A stretch of DNA of 46,729 nucleotides, taken from Sulfitobacter sp. Lineage in GTDB: Bacteria > Pseudomonadota > Alphaproteobacteria > Rhodobacterales > Rhodobacteraceae. The notes below the pieces were generated by a model, which searched no databases, had not been told where the DNA came from, and saw only the letters and a list, made by a program, of their open reading frames with translations. The stretch lies in the NCBI GenBank assembly GCA_024637305.1, contig JAGXFI010000015.1:1-46729 (forward strand), read 5' to 3'. Positions 1 through 7,612 of the stretch are shown piece after piece. How positions within the stretch are numbered: position 1 is the stretch's first letter; each line of letters opens with the position of its first letter. The translations under genes were made by a program, and so were the position numbers.

Positions 1-304
1 ACTTGACCTCTTTGATCTCGATGATCTTCTGCTTCTTGCGGGCCTCTGCCTCGCGCTTTTGCGTCTCGTATTTGAACTTGCCGAAATCCATGATCTTGCA
101 CACGGGCGGATTGGCGTTCGGCGAGATTTCGACAAGGTCCAACCCGGCTTCTTCGGCCATTTCCATGGCGCGCGTAGGCGTCACGACGCCGACGTTTTCG
201 CCATCGGCACCAATCAGCCGGATTTCAGGGGAACGGATGTTGTCGTTGACGCGTGGGCCGGTGTCACGGGTAGGCGGCGCGTTATGAGGTCTGCGAGCGA
301 TGAT
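1..304 (-). CDS. infC: Translation initiation factor IF-3, N-terminal part (partial)
   Basis: Only the first ~101 codons are inside the window; the gene continues beyond base 1. The minus-strand translation has the IF-3 N-domain and the start of the linker: [14 protein letters not shown], then a [18 protein letters not shown] segment, the family-typical [16 protein letters not shown], and a Lys-rich linker. IF-3 binds the 30S subunit and proofreads initiator tRNA and start codon. No ATG, GTG or TTG exists in frame at the expected N-terminus; the family-typical start (xIARRPHN) falls on an ATC at 302-304, preceded by an AAAGGA Shine-Dalgarno six bases upstream. A rare AUC start fits the known IF-3 autoregulation through non-canonical start codons. 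The start assignment is inference; the gene identity is very secure. Confidence 0.95.
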   Translation of the reverse strand, partial: MIARRPHNAPPTRDTGPRVNDNIRSPEIRLIGADGENVGVVTPTRAMEMAEEAGLDLVEISPNANPPVCKIMDFGKFKYETQKREAEARKKQKIIEIKEVK

Positions 305-363
305 GGTCGTCCTTTGATCGTGAATGAATACAAGGTTGCAAAGTAAACGCCGCGGCGCGGCGC

Positions 364-420
364 TTCAAGGGCGAAATTTCGGAAGTGGTGCGACGCTTTT
401 GGGAACATTTTCCCCTTGAA
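364..420. promoter_or_regulatory. Nested inverted repeats upstream of infC
   Basis: TTCAAGGG (364-371) pairs perfectly with CCCTTGAA (413-420). Inside lie a perfect 10-bp palindrome CGAAATTTCG (372-381) and GGGAA-CATT-TTCCC (401-414). The block lies 60 bases upstream of the infC start on the minus strand and 85 bases upstream of the divergent gene. It could be a structured infC leader, as infC-rpmI-rplT operons are often leader-regulated, or an operator. The repeats are seen; the role is not known. Confidence 0.35.
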
Positions 421-504
421 CCTTTGTGACGTGGTGTTCATGTGACCGACCAAAGACATACGCGGCCCGATGGGGGCCACGGGCTTGGAAGTGGGGGCAA
501 ATTC

Positions 505-1185
505 ATGAAGAATGTTGTTTGGATCATCGTCGCGGCTGTGGTTTCGTTTGGTGCCTATCTGCTGTGGTCTGGCCGACCTGCGCAGGAGGTGTTTCAGGAT
601 GCGGCGCAGACGGCCACGCAGGCTGCCGGAACTGCGACCGAAGCCGCAGGCGACGCGGTGGATGCGGTCGCCGACGCGACCAGCGATGCGGTTGAAGCAA
701 CGAGCGACGCAGTCAGCGGCTTGGCGGATGCGGCAAACGACACCCCAGGGACCGCTACTGACGCCACGGAGGACGCAGCGAATGACGCAGCCGAGGCGAC
801 CACAGATGTAGTGAGCGATGCCGCGGAAGCGACCGGGGATGCAGTAAATGCTGCAGCAGACGCGACGACAGATGCTGCGGATGATGCAGCACAGGCCGCG
901 ACAGAAGCCGGCGAGGCGGCTGACACCGCTGCGACCGATGCAGCCCAAACGATGGATGATGCTGCTGCCTCCACGACCGCCACGACCGAAGAAACCACCG
1001 GTTCGGTGGCGGATCTGTTGACTGTGGACGGGTTCGACATGGAAAAGGTGGGCCCCATGATCGAAGGCTCCGATCTGGACGCCACCCAGAAAACCGTGCT
1101 GATGCAGGCGCTCAAATCCGCTCAGGACAGTCCCGCAGCACTTGAGGCCGTGTTGGAGCGTCTTCGCGAAGCGATGGGCATCTGA
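505..1185 (+). CDS. Membrane-anchored Ala-rich repeat protein, unknown function
   Basis: The protein of ~226 residues has one N-terminal membrane segment (VVWIIVAAVVSFGAYLLW) followed by ~140 residues that are almost entirely Ala, Asp, Thr, Glu and Val in loose heptad/11-mer repeats of the DAVxAxADATSDA type. These resemble LEA/apolipoprotein-like amphipathic helices. It ends in a compact C-terminal domain (LLTVDGFDMEKVGPMIEGSD onward) likely to fold as a small helical bundle. I chose the ATG at 505 (MKNVVWII) because it puts the membrane segment at the N-terminus and has GGGGGC upstream; an in-frame ATG at 442 would add 21 polar residues. Probably an inner-membrane-anchored periplasmic protein. 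Function unknown. Confidence 0.75.
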   Translation: MKNVVWIIVAAVVSFGAYLLWSGRPAQEVFQDAAQTATQAAGTATEAAGDAVDAVADATSDAVEATSDAVSGLADAANDTPGTATDATEDAANDAAEATTDVVSDAAEATGDAVNAAADATTDAADDAAQAATEAGEAADTAATDAAQTMDDAAASTTATTEETTGSVADLLTVDGFDMEKVGPMIEGSDLDATQKTVLMQALKSAQDSPAALEAVLERLREAMGI

Positions 1186-1216
1186 TCGACGCACACCCCT
1201 GCGCGATGACCAATTC

Positions 1217-1250
1217 AAAAGCCGCGCCCCGCAGGAGGGCGCGGCTTTTT
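1217..1250. terminator. Bidirectional intrinsic terminator
   Basis: A perfect GC-rich stem, AAAGCCGCGCCC / GGGCGCGGCTTT, with a 7-base loop is flanked by A-tract and T-tract. It lies between the convergent ends of the Ala-rich protein gene and fpr and can terminate both. Confidence 0.9.
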
Positions 1251-1269
1251 CATTCCTAGCACGGTGCAA

Positions 1270-2118
1270 TCAGCCGACGAAGGCTTTTTCCACCACAAAT
1301 GTCTTGGGGTCAGAATTGGCACCTTCTTCCAGTCCGAATCCTTCAAGAACCTTGGTGATGTCCTTGTTGAAATCAAGACTGCCGCAGACCATCGCGCGAT
1401 CCTTGTCGGGCCGAATACCCTCGATCCCCAGATCGCGGAACACCGTCCCGTCTTGCAGCAGCGTGGTGATGCGGCCCATCTTGGGGCTCTGCTCGCGGGT
1501 GGTTGTGGGGTAATAGCGGATATTGGCCAGCTTCTCGGCCCCGATCAGTTCCTGCATCATCTCGTCGGCCCTGAGATCCTCGATCAGTTGGCGGCCATAC
1601 TCAAGCTCTGCGACATCTCGGCAGGTATGCGTGATGACAACCTCGTCGAATTTCTCGTAGGTCTCTGGCTCGCGCAGCAGCGATGCGAAGGGGGCGAAAC
1701 CCGTGCCGGTAGCGAAAAACCAGATGCGGTTGCCCGGCAGCAGTGCGTCATGCACCAGCGTTCCCACCGGTTTGGGGCGCAGGATGATCTGGTCGCCGGG
1801 CTGAATATGTTGCAGTTTCGACGTCAACGGGCCGTCCTGCACCTTGATGGAATAAAATTCCAGCTCTTCGTCCCATGCAGGCGACGCGATGGAGTAGGCG
1901 CGCATGAGCGGTTTTTGCTTGCCCGTCTTCGGGTCCGCGTCGCCCATCAGGCCGATCATCACGAACTCGCCCGACCGGAACCGCAAGGATGCCGGTCGCG
2001 TCACGCGAAAGGAAAACAGTCTGTCCGTCCAATGCGTCACGGATGTGACAGTCTGGGCGTCCGGCAGGGTCGGGACGGCTTTGGCGGTATCTAGGGTCAA
2101 GGGTCTGTGCTCGGTCAT
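1270..2118 (-). CDS. fpr: Ferredoxin--NADP+ reductase
   Basis: This 282-residue FAD protein belongs to the bacterial plant-type FNR family, close to Rhodobacter Fpr. Visible features are the FAD-binding RAYSIASP (about residues 92-99), the NADP(H)-binding FFATGTGFAPFASLLR segment, the CGSLDFN motif, and the C-terminal VEKAFVG extension typical of this subclass. It moves electrons between NADPH and ferredoxin or flavodoxin in the cytoplasm. It is the last gene of the cysG-cysI-cysH cluster, 79 bases after the DUF934 gene. Because no cysJ flavoprotein is present, it probably supplies reduced ferredoxin to the sulfite reductase (inference). The Shine-Dalgarno is weak; the start is chosen by homology. 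Confidence 0.95.
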   Translation of the reverse strand: MTEHRPLTLDTAKAVPTLPDAQTVTSVTHWTDRLFSFRVTRPASLRFRSGEFVMIGLMGDADPKTGKQKPLMRAYSIASPAWDEELEFYSIKVQDGPLTSKLQHIQPGDQIILRPKPVGTLVHDALLPGNRIWFFATGTGFAPFASLLREPETYEKFDEVVITHTCRDVAELEYGRQLIEDLRADEMMQELIGAEKLANIRYYPTTTREQSPKMGRITTLLQDGTVFRDLGIEGIRPDKDRAMVCGSLDFNKDITKVLEGFGLEEGANSDPKTFVVEKAFVG

Positions 2119-2197
2119 GGATAAATCCGCAGGGCAATGCCCCGCAGCCTCTTCTTAGGGATGTCTTGATCAGGGTGAAAGGGGACAAACCGCCGCG

Positions 2198-2599
2198 TCA
2201 GCCCCGAAGGCGGCTCTGATAGTCATGCGCCTGCCAGTCCGCGCGGTATTTCCATTGCGATTCAGGCTGCCGCGCGGCGAGTGCGTCGCTGATTTCGACT
2301 TCGTCGAAACCACTGCGGCGCGCCATGGCGTATTGGTCCGCAATGACGGCCCCGCGTGCCCGCAGACGGCCGCCGTAGCCGCGCAGACGCAAGGCCCGCG
2401 CAATGCTGAATCCGCGTCCGTCTGCGGAGGACGGGAAATCGACGCGGATCATCTGCAACGCAGGGGTCAGCGTGACCGCCGCCGGATCGCAATTCGACGG
2501 CAGGTCGAGCGCGACGCAGTCGTTCGCCGCCCCCTCGCCACAATATCCGCGGGTCCAGTCATCGGCCACAAAGCCGGTGTCGTTCACGATCACGCTCAT
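2198..2599 (-). CDS. DUF934 family protein of the sulfate-assimilation cluster
   Basis: A ~133-residue cytoplasmic protein beginning MSVIVNDTGFVADDW and containing the DUF934-typical SSADGRGFSIARALR and RRSGFDEVEISD segments. Its start ATG overlaps the cysH stop by four bases (2596-2599), so translation is probably coupled. DUF934 proteins are consistently linked to cysH and cysI in proteobacteria and are thought to help assimilatory sulfite reduction; the biochemical role is not settled. An upstream in-frame ATG at 2650 would extend the protein into cysH and is less likely. Confidence 0.85.
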   Translation of the reverse strand: MSVIVNDTGFVADDWTRGYCGEGAANDCVALDLPSNCDPAAVTLTPALQMIRVDFPSSADGRGFSIARALRLRGYGGRLRARGAVIADQYAMARRSGFDEVEISDALAARQPESQWKYRADWQAHDYQSRLRG

Positions 2600-3324
2600 G
2601 TCGTTGCTCCTGTTCGTTCCATCTTGCCTTTCACAAAGTGAATGCCGCATTCATCCTTGTCCGTTCCCCGCCAGCGCCCTGATCGCGGATCCTCACCTGC
2701 AGCCACCGGCGACGTGCAGGGCGCGCAGCCGATGCTGGGATAGCCCTGCGCCACAAGCGGATGGCGGGGCAGACGGTTCTCTACCATGTAATCCTGCACG
2801 TCCTGTGGCGACCAATGGGCAAGCGGGTTGACCTTGATCCGGTCGGTACCGTCCTCGATCTCAAATGCCGGCAGATCAGCGCGGCGACCGGACTGAAACC
2901 GTTTGCGCCCGGTGATCCAACCGTCAAAATCCTCAAGCGCCGCCGCCAGCACCCGGGACTTGCGCAGGTCACAGCAGGCGTTCGCGTCGCGTAAGTGCAA
3001 GGTATCATCCGGGTCCGAGGATGTATCGGCCCGAATGACCCGCACCTTGCGTAGACCCAGATGGCGCGCGACTTCGCGCTGATAGCTCAGCGTTTCAGGG
3101 AAAAGCAGCATCGTATCGATAAAAACAACCTGAACGTCTGCTTTGACCTGCGCCGCGAGGTGCAGCAATGCTACGGATTCCGCCCCGAAGCTGGAGACCA
3201 GTGCAAGGTTCGGCACGGCATCGAACGCGCGGCGCAGTATATCCTTCGCCGCATGATGCTTGAGCGCCGTGTTGAGCGCCTCGACCCGCACCGGCAACGC
3301 GGGTGTCGGGATATCAAGCGGCAT
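2596..3324 (-). CDS. cysH: Assimilatory adenylyl-sulfate (APS) reductase
   Basis: This 242-residue enzyme reduces activated sulfate to sulfite. It has the PAPS-reductase N-terminal loop SSFGAES (44-50), a Cys-Cys pair (C117-C118), a CxxC pair (C200, C203) and the catalytic C-terminal ECGIH (C226). The four extra cysteines bind a [4Fe-4S] cluster and mark it as an APS reductase rather than the cluster-free PAPS reductase of enteric bacteria. Its start overlaps the cysI end by 11 bases, and its end overlaps the DUF934 gene by four, so the genes form one transcript. The substrate assignment rests on the cysteine pattern. Confidence 0.93.
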   Translation of the reverse strand: MPLDIPTPALPVRVEALNTALKHHAAKDILRRAFDAVPNLALVSSFGAESVALLHLAAQVKADVQVVFIDTMLLFPETLSYQREVARHLGLRKVRVIRADTSSDPDDTLHLRDANACCDLRKSRVLAAALEDFDGWITGRKRFQSGRRADLPAFEIEDGTDRIKVNPLAHWSPQDVQDYMVENRLPRHPLVAQGYPSIGCAPCTSPVAAGEDPRSGRWRGTDKDECGIHFVKGKMERTGATT

Positions 3325-4978
3325 CAGCCTTGGCCTCCGGATAAAGCGCGGCCTTGAACGGCGCGAGCCCCAGACGGCGATAGGCCTGCAGGAACGTCTC
3401 TGCGGAGTAGGTGCGCAGGTCGAGATAGGCCAGCACGATGCGCTCTATCGCGGGAACGATATCTTCGGCCGCGAATCCGGGGCCTGCGCGTTCTCCGATC
3501 TGCGCATCTTCGGTTCCGTCACCACCCAGCGTGATCTGGTAATTCTCGACACCCGCACGGTCCAGGCCGAGGATGCCGATATGGCCGACATGATGATGCC
3601 CGCAAGCGTTGATGCAGCCCGATATCTTGATCTTGAGCGGGCCGATGTCATGCTCCAGCTTCAATTCGTCAAATCGGGTCGCGATTTCCTGCGCGATAGG
3701 GATCGAGCGGGCGGTGGCCAGCGCGCAGTAATCCATGCCGGGGCAGGCGATAATATCCGAGATCAGTCCGACATTGGCGGTGCCAAGACCCGCCGCGTGC
3801 AGCGCCGAGTAGACCGAAGGCAGGTCGCTCTTGTGAACATGCGGCAGGATGACATTCTGTTCGTGACTGATGCGCAGTTCATCATGCCCGTAACGTGCCG
3901 CAAGACCCGCCATCAGTCGCATCTGGTCCGCAGTGGCGTCGCCCGGGGTCGCCCCGTGCGCTTTGAGGGAAATCGTCACGATGGCGTATTCGGGCACGCG
4001 ATGTTCGGCAAGGTTGGTGTCTGCCCAGCTTCGGAACGCCGGATAATGCTGAAGCGCACTCTTGTAAGGGGCCAGATCGGCGGTCTTGAACGCGGGCGCG
4101 GCAAAATCGGCCCGGATACGCTCCAGCATGGCCTGATCGACGCCAGTGAAATGCGGGCGGATCAGCTCGTACCGTGCATCGACGCGGGCACGGATATTTT
4201 CGATGCCGTGTTCATGCACTGTGATCTTGATGCGCGCCTTGTACTTGTTATCGCGTCGGCCCAGCAGATTGTAGACGCTGACGATAGCCTCCAAAGTCGG
4301 CAAAAGGTCGTCATAGGCAACGAAATCATAGAGCACCTTGCCAATCATCGGCGTGCGCCCCAGACCGCCCCCGACGATGACCTCAAATCCGTGCTGCCCG
4401 TCCCGCGCAACGATGCGCAGGCCGATATCATGCGCCTTGAGTACCGCGCGGTCATGCGCGGAGCCCGACACCGCGATCTTGAATTTGCGCGGCAGAAACT
4501 GGAACTCCGGGTGGTCCGTGGACCATTGCCGGATCAATTCGGCCACCGGGCGCGGGTCGGCGACCTCATCCGCTGCGGCACCGGCAAAATGGTCCGCTGT
4601 GACGTTGCGGATCGTGTTGCCAGAAGTCTGGATCGCGTGCAGGTTTACCTCGGCCAGCGCATCAAGCATGTCCGGCACATCGCGTAGCTCCGGCCAGTTG
4701 TACTGGATATTCTGGCGCGTCGTGAAGTGACCATAGCCCTTGTCCCACCGCTCGGCGATGTCTGCGAGCTTGCGCATCTGCGCGCTGTTCAGCGTGCCGT
4801 AGGGGATCGCGACGCGCAGCATGTAGGCGTGCAATTGCAGATAAAGGCCATTCATCAACCGAAGCGGTTTGAATTCATCCTCCGTCAGGCTGCCGTCGAT
4901 GCGACGTGCGACCTGCTGGCGGAATTGCGCGTTGCGTGTCGCCAGAAAATCGGCGTCAAATTCGGTGTAGTTATACAT
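3314..4978 (-). CDS. cysI: Siroheme-dependent nitrite/sulfite reductase (sulfite reductase hemoprotein)
   Basis: The 554-residue protein carries two ferredoxin-like half domains and the two cysteine pairs that hold the siroheme-[4Fe-4S] centre: CPGMDYC (roughly residue 411) and CINAC followed by GHHHVGH (roughly residue 455). It reduces sulfite to sulfide with six electrons in the cytoplasm. Its position next to cysH and cysG indicates sulfite rather than nitrite as the physiological substrate. No CysJ-type flavoprotein gene is nearby, so reduced ferredoxin via Fpr is the likely donor. The start follows the DUF2849 stop immediately (4978/4979). Confidence 0.93.
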   Translation of the reverse strand: MYNYTEFDADFLATRNAQFRQQVARRIDGSLTEDEFKPLRLMNGLYLQLHAYMLRVAIPYGTLNSAQMRKLADIAERWDKGYGHFTTRQNIQYNWPELRDVPDMLDALAEVNLHAIQTSGNTIRNVTADHFAGAAADEVADPRPVAELIRQWSTDHPEFQFLPRKFKIAVSGSAHDRAVLKAHDIGLRIVARDGQHGFEVIVGGGLGRTPMIGKVLYDFVAYDDLLPTLEAIVSVYNLLGRRDNKYKARIKITVHEHGIENIRARVDARYELIRPHFTGVDQAMLERIRADFAAPAFKTADLAPYKSALQHYPAFRSWADTNLAEHRVPEYAIVTISLKAHGATPGDATADQMRLMAGLAARYGHDELRISHEQNVILPHVHKSDLPSVYSALHAAGLGTANVGLISDIIACPGMDYCALATARSIPIAQEIATRFDELKLEHDIGPLKIKISGCINACGHHHVGHIGILGLDRAGVENYQITLGGDGTEDAQIGERAGPGFAAEDIVPAIERIVLAYLDLRTYSAETFLQAYRRLGLAPFKAALYPEAKADAA

Positions 4979-5278
4979 TTACAGGCGCTCCTGTTTGCCG
5001 TGGGCGTAATTGGACGGGCCGTTGGCGCGGAACGCCTCGCGGAAATGGGTTGGGGCGGGGATACCTGCGGCAGTGTCCACATCCGCCAGATAGGCCCCGA
5101 CGATGCTGTCATGCTGCTGGGACGCGTCGATCAGGCGGATCTCTGCGTCCGCCTCGTCCGTCAATATTTCTGCCTCGGCCAGAACGCGGGTCCAGCCGGC
5201 TGCGGTCTGATAGACGACATCGCCTTCGATCAACGCATTGGCGGTGACGACTTTGGGGGAAAACGGCTTGGGCATCAC
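4979..5278 (-). CDS. DUF2849 family protein
   Basis: A 99-residue cytoplasmic protein with the family segments ANALIEGDVVY, GWTRVLAEAEIL and PTHFREAFRANGPSNY near the C-terminus. It lies between cysG and cysI, with its start overlapping the cysG stop by four bases and its stop abutting the cysI start. DUF2849 proteins are found almost only beside cysI in alphaproteobacteria, so a role in assembling or supporting sulfite reductase is likely. The molecular function is unknown. Confidence 0.88.
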   Translation of the reverse strand: MMPKPFSPKVVTANALIEGDVVYQTAAGWTRVLAEAEILTDEADAEIRLIDASQQHDSIVGAYLADVDTAAGIPAPTHFREAFRANGPSNYAHGKQERL

Positions 5279-6672
5279 TGGGCCTCCTGCAAAAGAGTTT
5301 CGGGCGTATGAACGGCCAGTGCGGCACGAGGCGCGAGACCAAGAAAGGTAAGGGCGGGGCCGGTCAGCTCAGCCGCTGCCAGGGCGAAGGGCAGCGCGTC
5401 CAGTGTGGTTTCCATGACGCGCTGGTCAGGCCGGGAGGCGTTTTCGATCACCGTCACCGGCGTGTGCCGGTCCGCGCCATGCATCAAGAGCCGCCCCTGG
5501 ATGAAGCGCGCCGATTTCTTGCCCATGTAGATCGCAGCAACCTCGTTGGGCCGGGCAAGTGCTGCCCAATCATGGTCGGCAAAGCCTTTCATGTCATGGC
5601 CGGTCAGGAACCGGACAGAGGCATTGCGCCCGCGCCGCGTCAGGCTTTGCCCGATGGTCGCCACAGCTGCGGAGGCCGACGTGATGCCCGGTACGATGTG
5701 CCAACCGATGCCATGCGCATCAATGGCGTCGATCTCTTCGTCGAGGCGACCGAAAATGGTGGCGTCACCGGATTTCAACCGCACGACCTGAGCACCATTT
5801 GCGGCATGCTCCACCAGCAGGGCATTGATGTGATCCTGCGAGGTTGAGGGGCCGAAGCCTTCCTTGCCCACGTCGATCATCAAGGCCTCGCGGCGCGCCA
5901 GTTCGAGGATCTGGGGGGTAATCAGGCGATCGTAAATCACCACATCGGCCTCATCGAGCGCGCGACGGGCCTTGAGCGTCAGCAGTTCCGGGTCTCCGGG
6001 ACCGCCGCCGACAAAGGCGACGTGGCCCTCGCGCGCGGTTTTTCTCAAATGCGTATCGAGCAGGGAGCCGAGCGCAGGGCGCACGCGGGCTTCCCCTTCA
6101 TTCATCGCTGCTGGACCGGCGCGAAAATAGAAGTCCCGCCAAAAGTCGCGACGCGGGCGGCCCATTGGCAGCGCTTCGGCCAGTTTGCGAAAGCCTTTGC
6201 CGATGCGGGCCAGCGTACCCAGCGTCGCAGGCAGGCGTTCTTCGAGATCGGCCTTGATCGCACGCGCGAGAACAGGGGCCGCCCCTTCGGTGCCGATGGC
6301 AATAGTCACGGGATCACGGTCCACGATGGCGGGCGTGATGAAGGCGCTGTCCTGCAGATTGTCGACGATATTTACCAACGCACCCGATGCGCGTGCGATG
6401 GCGGCGGTGCGGGCATCTTCGACCGCGTCCTCGTCCGCAGCATAAAAGAGCCGCGCGCACAGCGTGTCGCCGTGTTGCAGGGCGCGACGATGCAGCGTCA
6501 GCCGACCTTCGTTCTCCAGCCGTTCAATCTCTGGATCAGGATCGACGGCAAAAACCGAAATGCGCGCGCGCGTCTTGAGCAGCAGACGAAGCTTGGCCAA
6601 CGCCGCCTCGCCGCCGCCCGACAGAACGATGTGCTGGTCTTGGGTTGCGAGAAAAATCGGAAAGTGATCCAT
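5275..6672 (-). CDS. cysG: Siroheme synthase (fused dehydrogenase/ferrochelatase and uroporphyrinogen methyltransferase)
   Basis: The 465-residue protein has the full CysG fusion. Residues 1-~205 form the precorrin-2 dehydrogenase/sirohydrochlorin ferrochelatase module, with a Rossmann glycine loop (VLSGGGEAALAK) near the N-terminus. From ~217 the uroporphyrinogen-III C-methyltransferase follows, with VAFVGGGPGDPELLTLKA, VVIYDRL and GDATIFGRLDEE. It makes siroheme, the CysI cofactor. It is the first gene of the operon, preceded by a 139-base divergent promoter region carrying a strong palindrome. Confidence 0.95.
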   Translation of the reverse strand: MDHFPIFLATQDQHIVLSGGGEAALAKLRLLLKTRARISVFAVDPDPEIERLENEGRLTLHRRALQHGDTLCARLFYAADEDAVEDARTAAIARASGALVNIVDNLQDSAFITPAIVDRDPVTIAIGTEGAAPVLARAIKADLEERLPATLGTLARIGKGFRKLAEALPMGRPRRDFWRDFYFRAGPAAMNEGEARVRPALGSLLDTHLRKTAREGHVAFVGGGPGDPELLTLKARRALDEADVVIYDRLITPQILELARREALMIDVGKEGFGPSTSQDHINALLVEHAANGAQVVRLKSGDATIFGRLDEEIDAIDAHGIGWHIVPGITSASAAVATIGQSLTRRGRNASVRFLTGHDMKGFADHDWAALARPNEVAAIYMGKKSARFIQGRLLMHGADRHTPVTVIENASRPDQRVMETTLDALPFALAAAELTGPALTFLGLAPRAALAVHTPETLLQEAQ

Positions 6673-6700
6673 GTGTGGCCGTCCTGTAATTGACTTGCCT

Positions 6701-6726
6701 CAATATAGGAAATATTTCCGATATTG
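6701..6726. promoter_or_regulatory. 26-bp near-perfect palindrome, candidate operator of the cys operon and lrp-like gene
   Basis: The core GGAAATATTTCC (6708-6719) is a perfect 12-bp palindrome. The flanks CAATAT and ATATTG extend it to 26 bp with one mismatched pair. The length and AT-rich centre suit a dimeric HTH regulator such as Lrp/AsnC proteins. A weaker TTCC-N6-GGAA repeat (6787-6800) lies closer to the regulator start. It is positioned to control both divergent transcripts; the binding protein is inferred to be the adjacent regulator. Confidence 0.6.
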
Positions 6727-6811
6727 CGCCAGATGGCCGCGCAGATAAGGACATTTGTTCCATCTGACTGACGGATCGGAACCTGTTTCCCATAACGGAA
6801 GGAATATCGGA

Positions 6812-7273
6812 ATGAGCGTCCGGATTGATGACGTGGACAGGAAAATTCTGCGAGAGATGCAGCGCGACGCAAGCCAGTCGCTGGATGATATCGCAAAGGC
6901 GGTGGGGTCGTCCAAGACGCCGGTATGGAACCGGATTCGCAAGCTGCGGGACGCCGGAGTGATCGGACAGCAGACGGTGGTGCTTGATGCTGACGCGCTG
7001 GGATTCGAGGCGTGTTTTTTCGTGTTGATCCGCACGTCCGAGCATGATGCGAGCTGGCAGGCGTCCTTTCTTAGGGCGCTCAATGACCGGCCCGAGGTGC
7101 AGGAGGCGCACCGGCTTGCGGGGGATATCGACTATATTCTCAAGGTCCGGGTCGAGAACGCGCGCGCCTATGACCGGTTCTATCAGGCACTTATTTCGGA
7201 GGTGCGGGTGCATAATGTGACGGCGCTGTTGTCGATGGAAGAGATCAAGTCGACAACAATGCTGCCGCTGTGA
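6812..7273 (+). CDS. Lrp/AsnC family transcriptional regulator
   Basis: The ~153-residue protein has the N-terminal HTH of the family (IDDVDRKILREMQRDASQSLDDIAKAVGSSK split over residues 4-35, then TPVWNRIRKLRDAGVI) and a C-terminal RAM ligand-binding domain ending VHNVTALLSMEEIKSTTMLPL. The ATG at 6812 was chosen because it matches the family N-terminus and has GGAAGGA upstream. The gene is divergent from the cysG-led operon, so it probably senses an amino acid or sulfur metabolite and controls sulfate assimilation (inference from position). A REP-like hairpin follows the stop. Confidence 0.92.
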   Translation: MSVRIDDVDRKILREMQRDASQSLDDIAKAVGSSKTPVWNRIRKLRDAGVIGQQTVVLDADALGFEACFFVLIRTSEHDASWQASFLRALNDRPEVQEAHRLAGDIDYILKVRVENARAYDRFYQALISEVRVHNVTALLSMEEIKSTTMLPL

Positions 7274-7316
7274 TCCGGGAGGCGCGCTGGCGCGCGACGC
7301 GATTTTATTCTGCTGA

Positions 7317-7335
7317 TGAGGGACGCTGTCCCTCA
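7317..7335. repeat. REP-like hairpin after the lrp-like gene
   Basis: A perfect 8-bp stem, TGAGGGAC / GTCCCTCA with a GCT loop, is followed by ACTCCCTGGGATGTT. From memory, closely related hairpin-plus-CTCCC-GGGAT elements are dispersed after genes in Rhodobacteraceae. Only one copy is visible in this window, so the repeat nature is an inference; it may simply act as a terminator. Confidence 0.5.
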
Positions 7336-7439
7336 GACTCCCTGGGATGTTCCCGCCAGTGAAGTCAGGGCGGTATCATGCGCGCAACCGGCGTTGCCTT
7401 GGGCGCAGGACGATCCGGTCGTTTGCGCAGAATGGTTTG

Positions 7440-7612
7440 CAGTTTTCCGAGCACGGCACACCAGACCGCGCAGCGGAGAACATTGGCGAACTCAACGCTT
7501 TATGACGATGACAAGGTGTTTCAGGCGAGGCTGCAAGGCGACGTTCAGATGGCCGCGGCGTCGTTGTCCGAGATCGAACAGTTCACCAATGTTTCCAGCA
7601 TTTTCGATTTGC
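7440..7612 (+). pseudogene. Remnant of a TRAP transporter substrate-binding protein (DctP-like)
   Basis: One frame encodes ANSTLYDDDKVFQARLQGDV, then QMAAASLSEIEQFT and IFDLP, which matches the conserved N-terminal third of DctP proteins. Upstream sequence in another frame (EHGTPDRAAENIGELN) may be the preceding segment, indicating a frameshift. Signal peptide, start and the C-terminal two thirds are missing. The fragment runs directly into DctM-like sequence, so a large internal deletion removed the rest of dctP and probably dctQ. Confidence 0.7.

Noticed and set aside
214..1269. 351-codon minus-strand frame over infC and the Ala-rich gene
   Set aside because: Its Arg/Gly/Cys-rich sequence mirrors the Ala-rich repeats; it overlaps infC in another frame and the terminator.
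3260..4687. 475-codon plus-strand frame opposite cysI
   Set aside because: Antisense shadow of the well-supported cysI; no recognisable domain.
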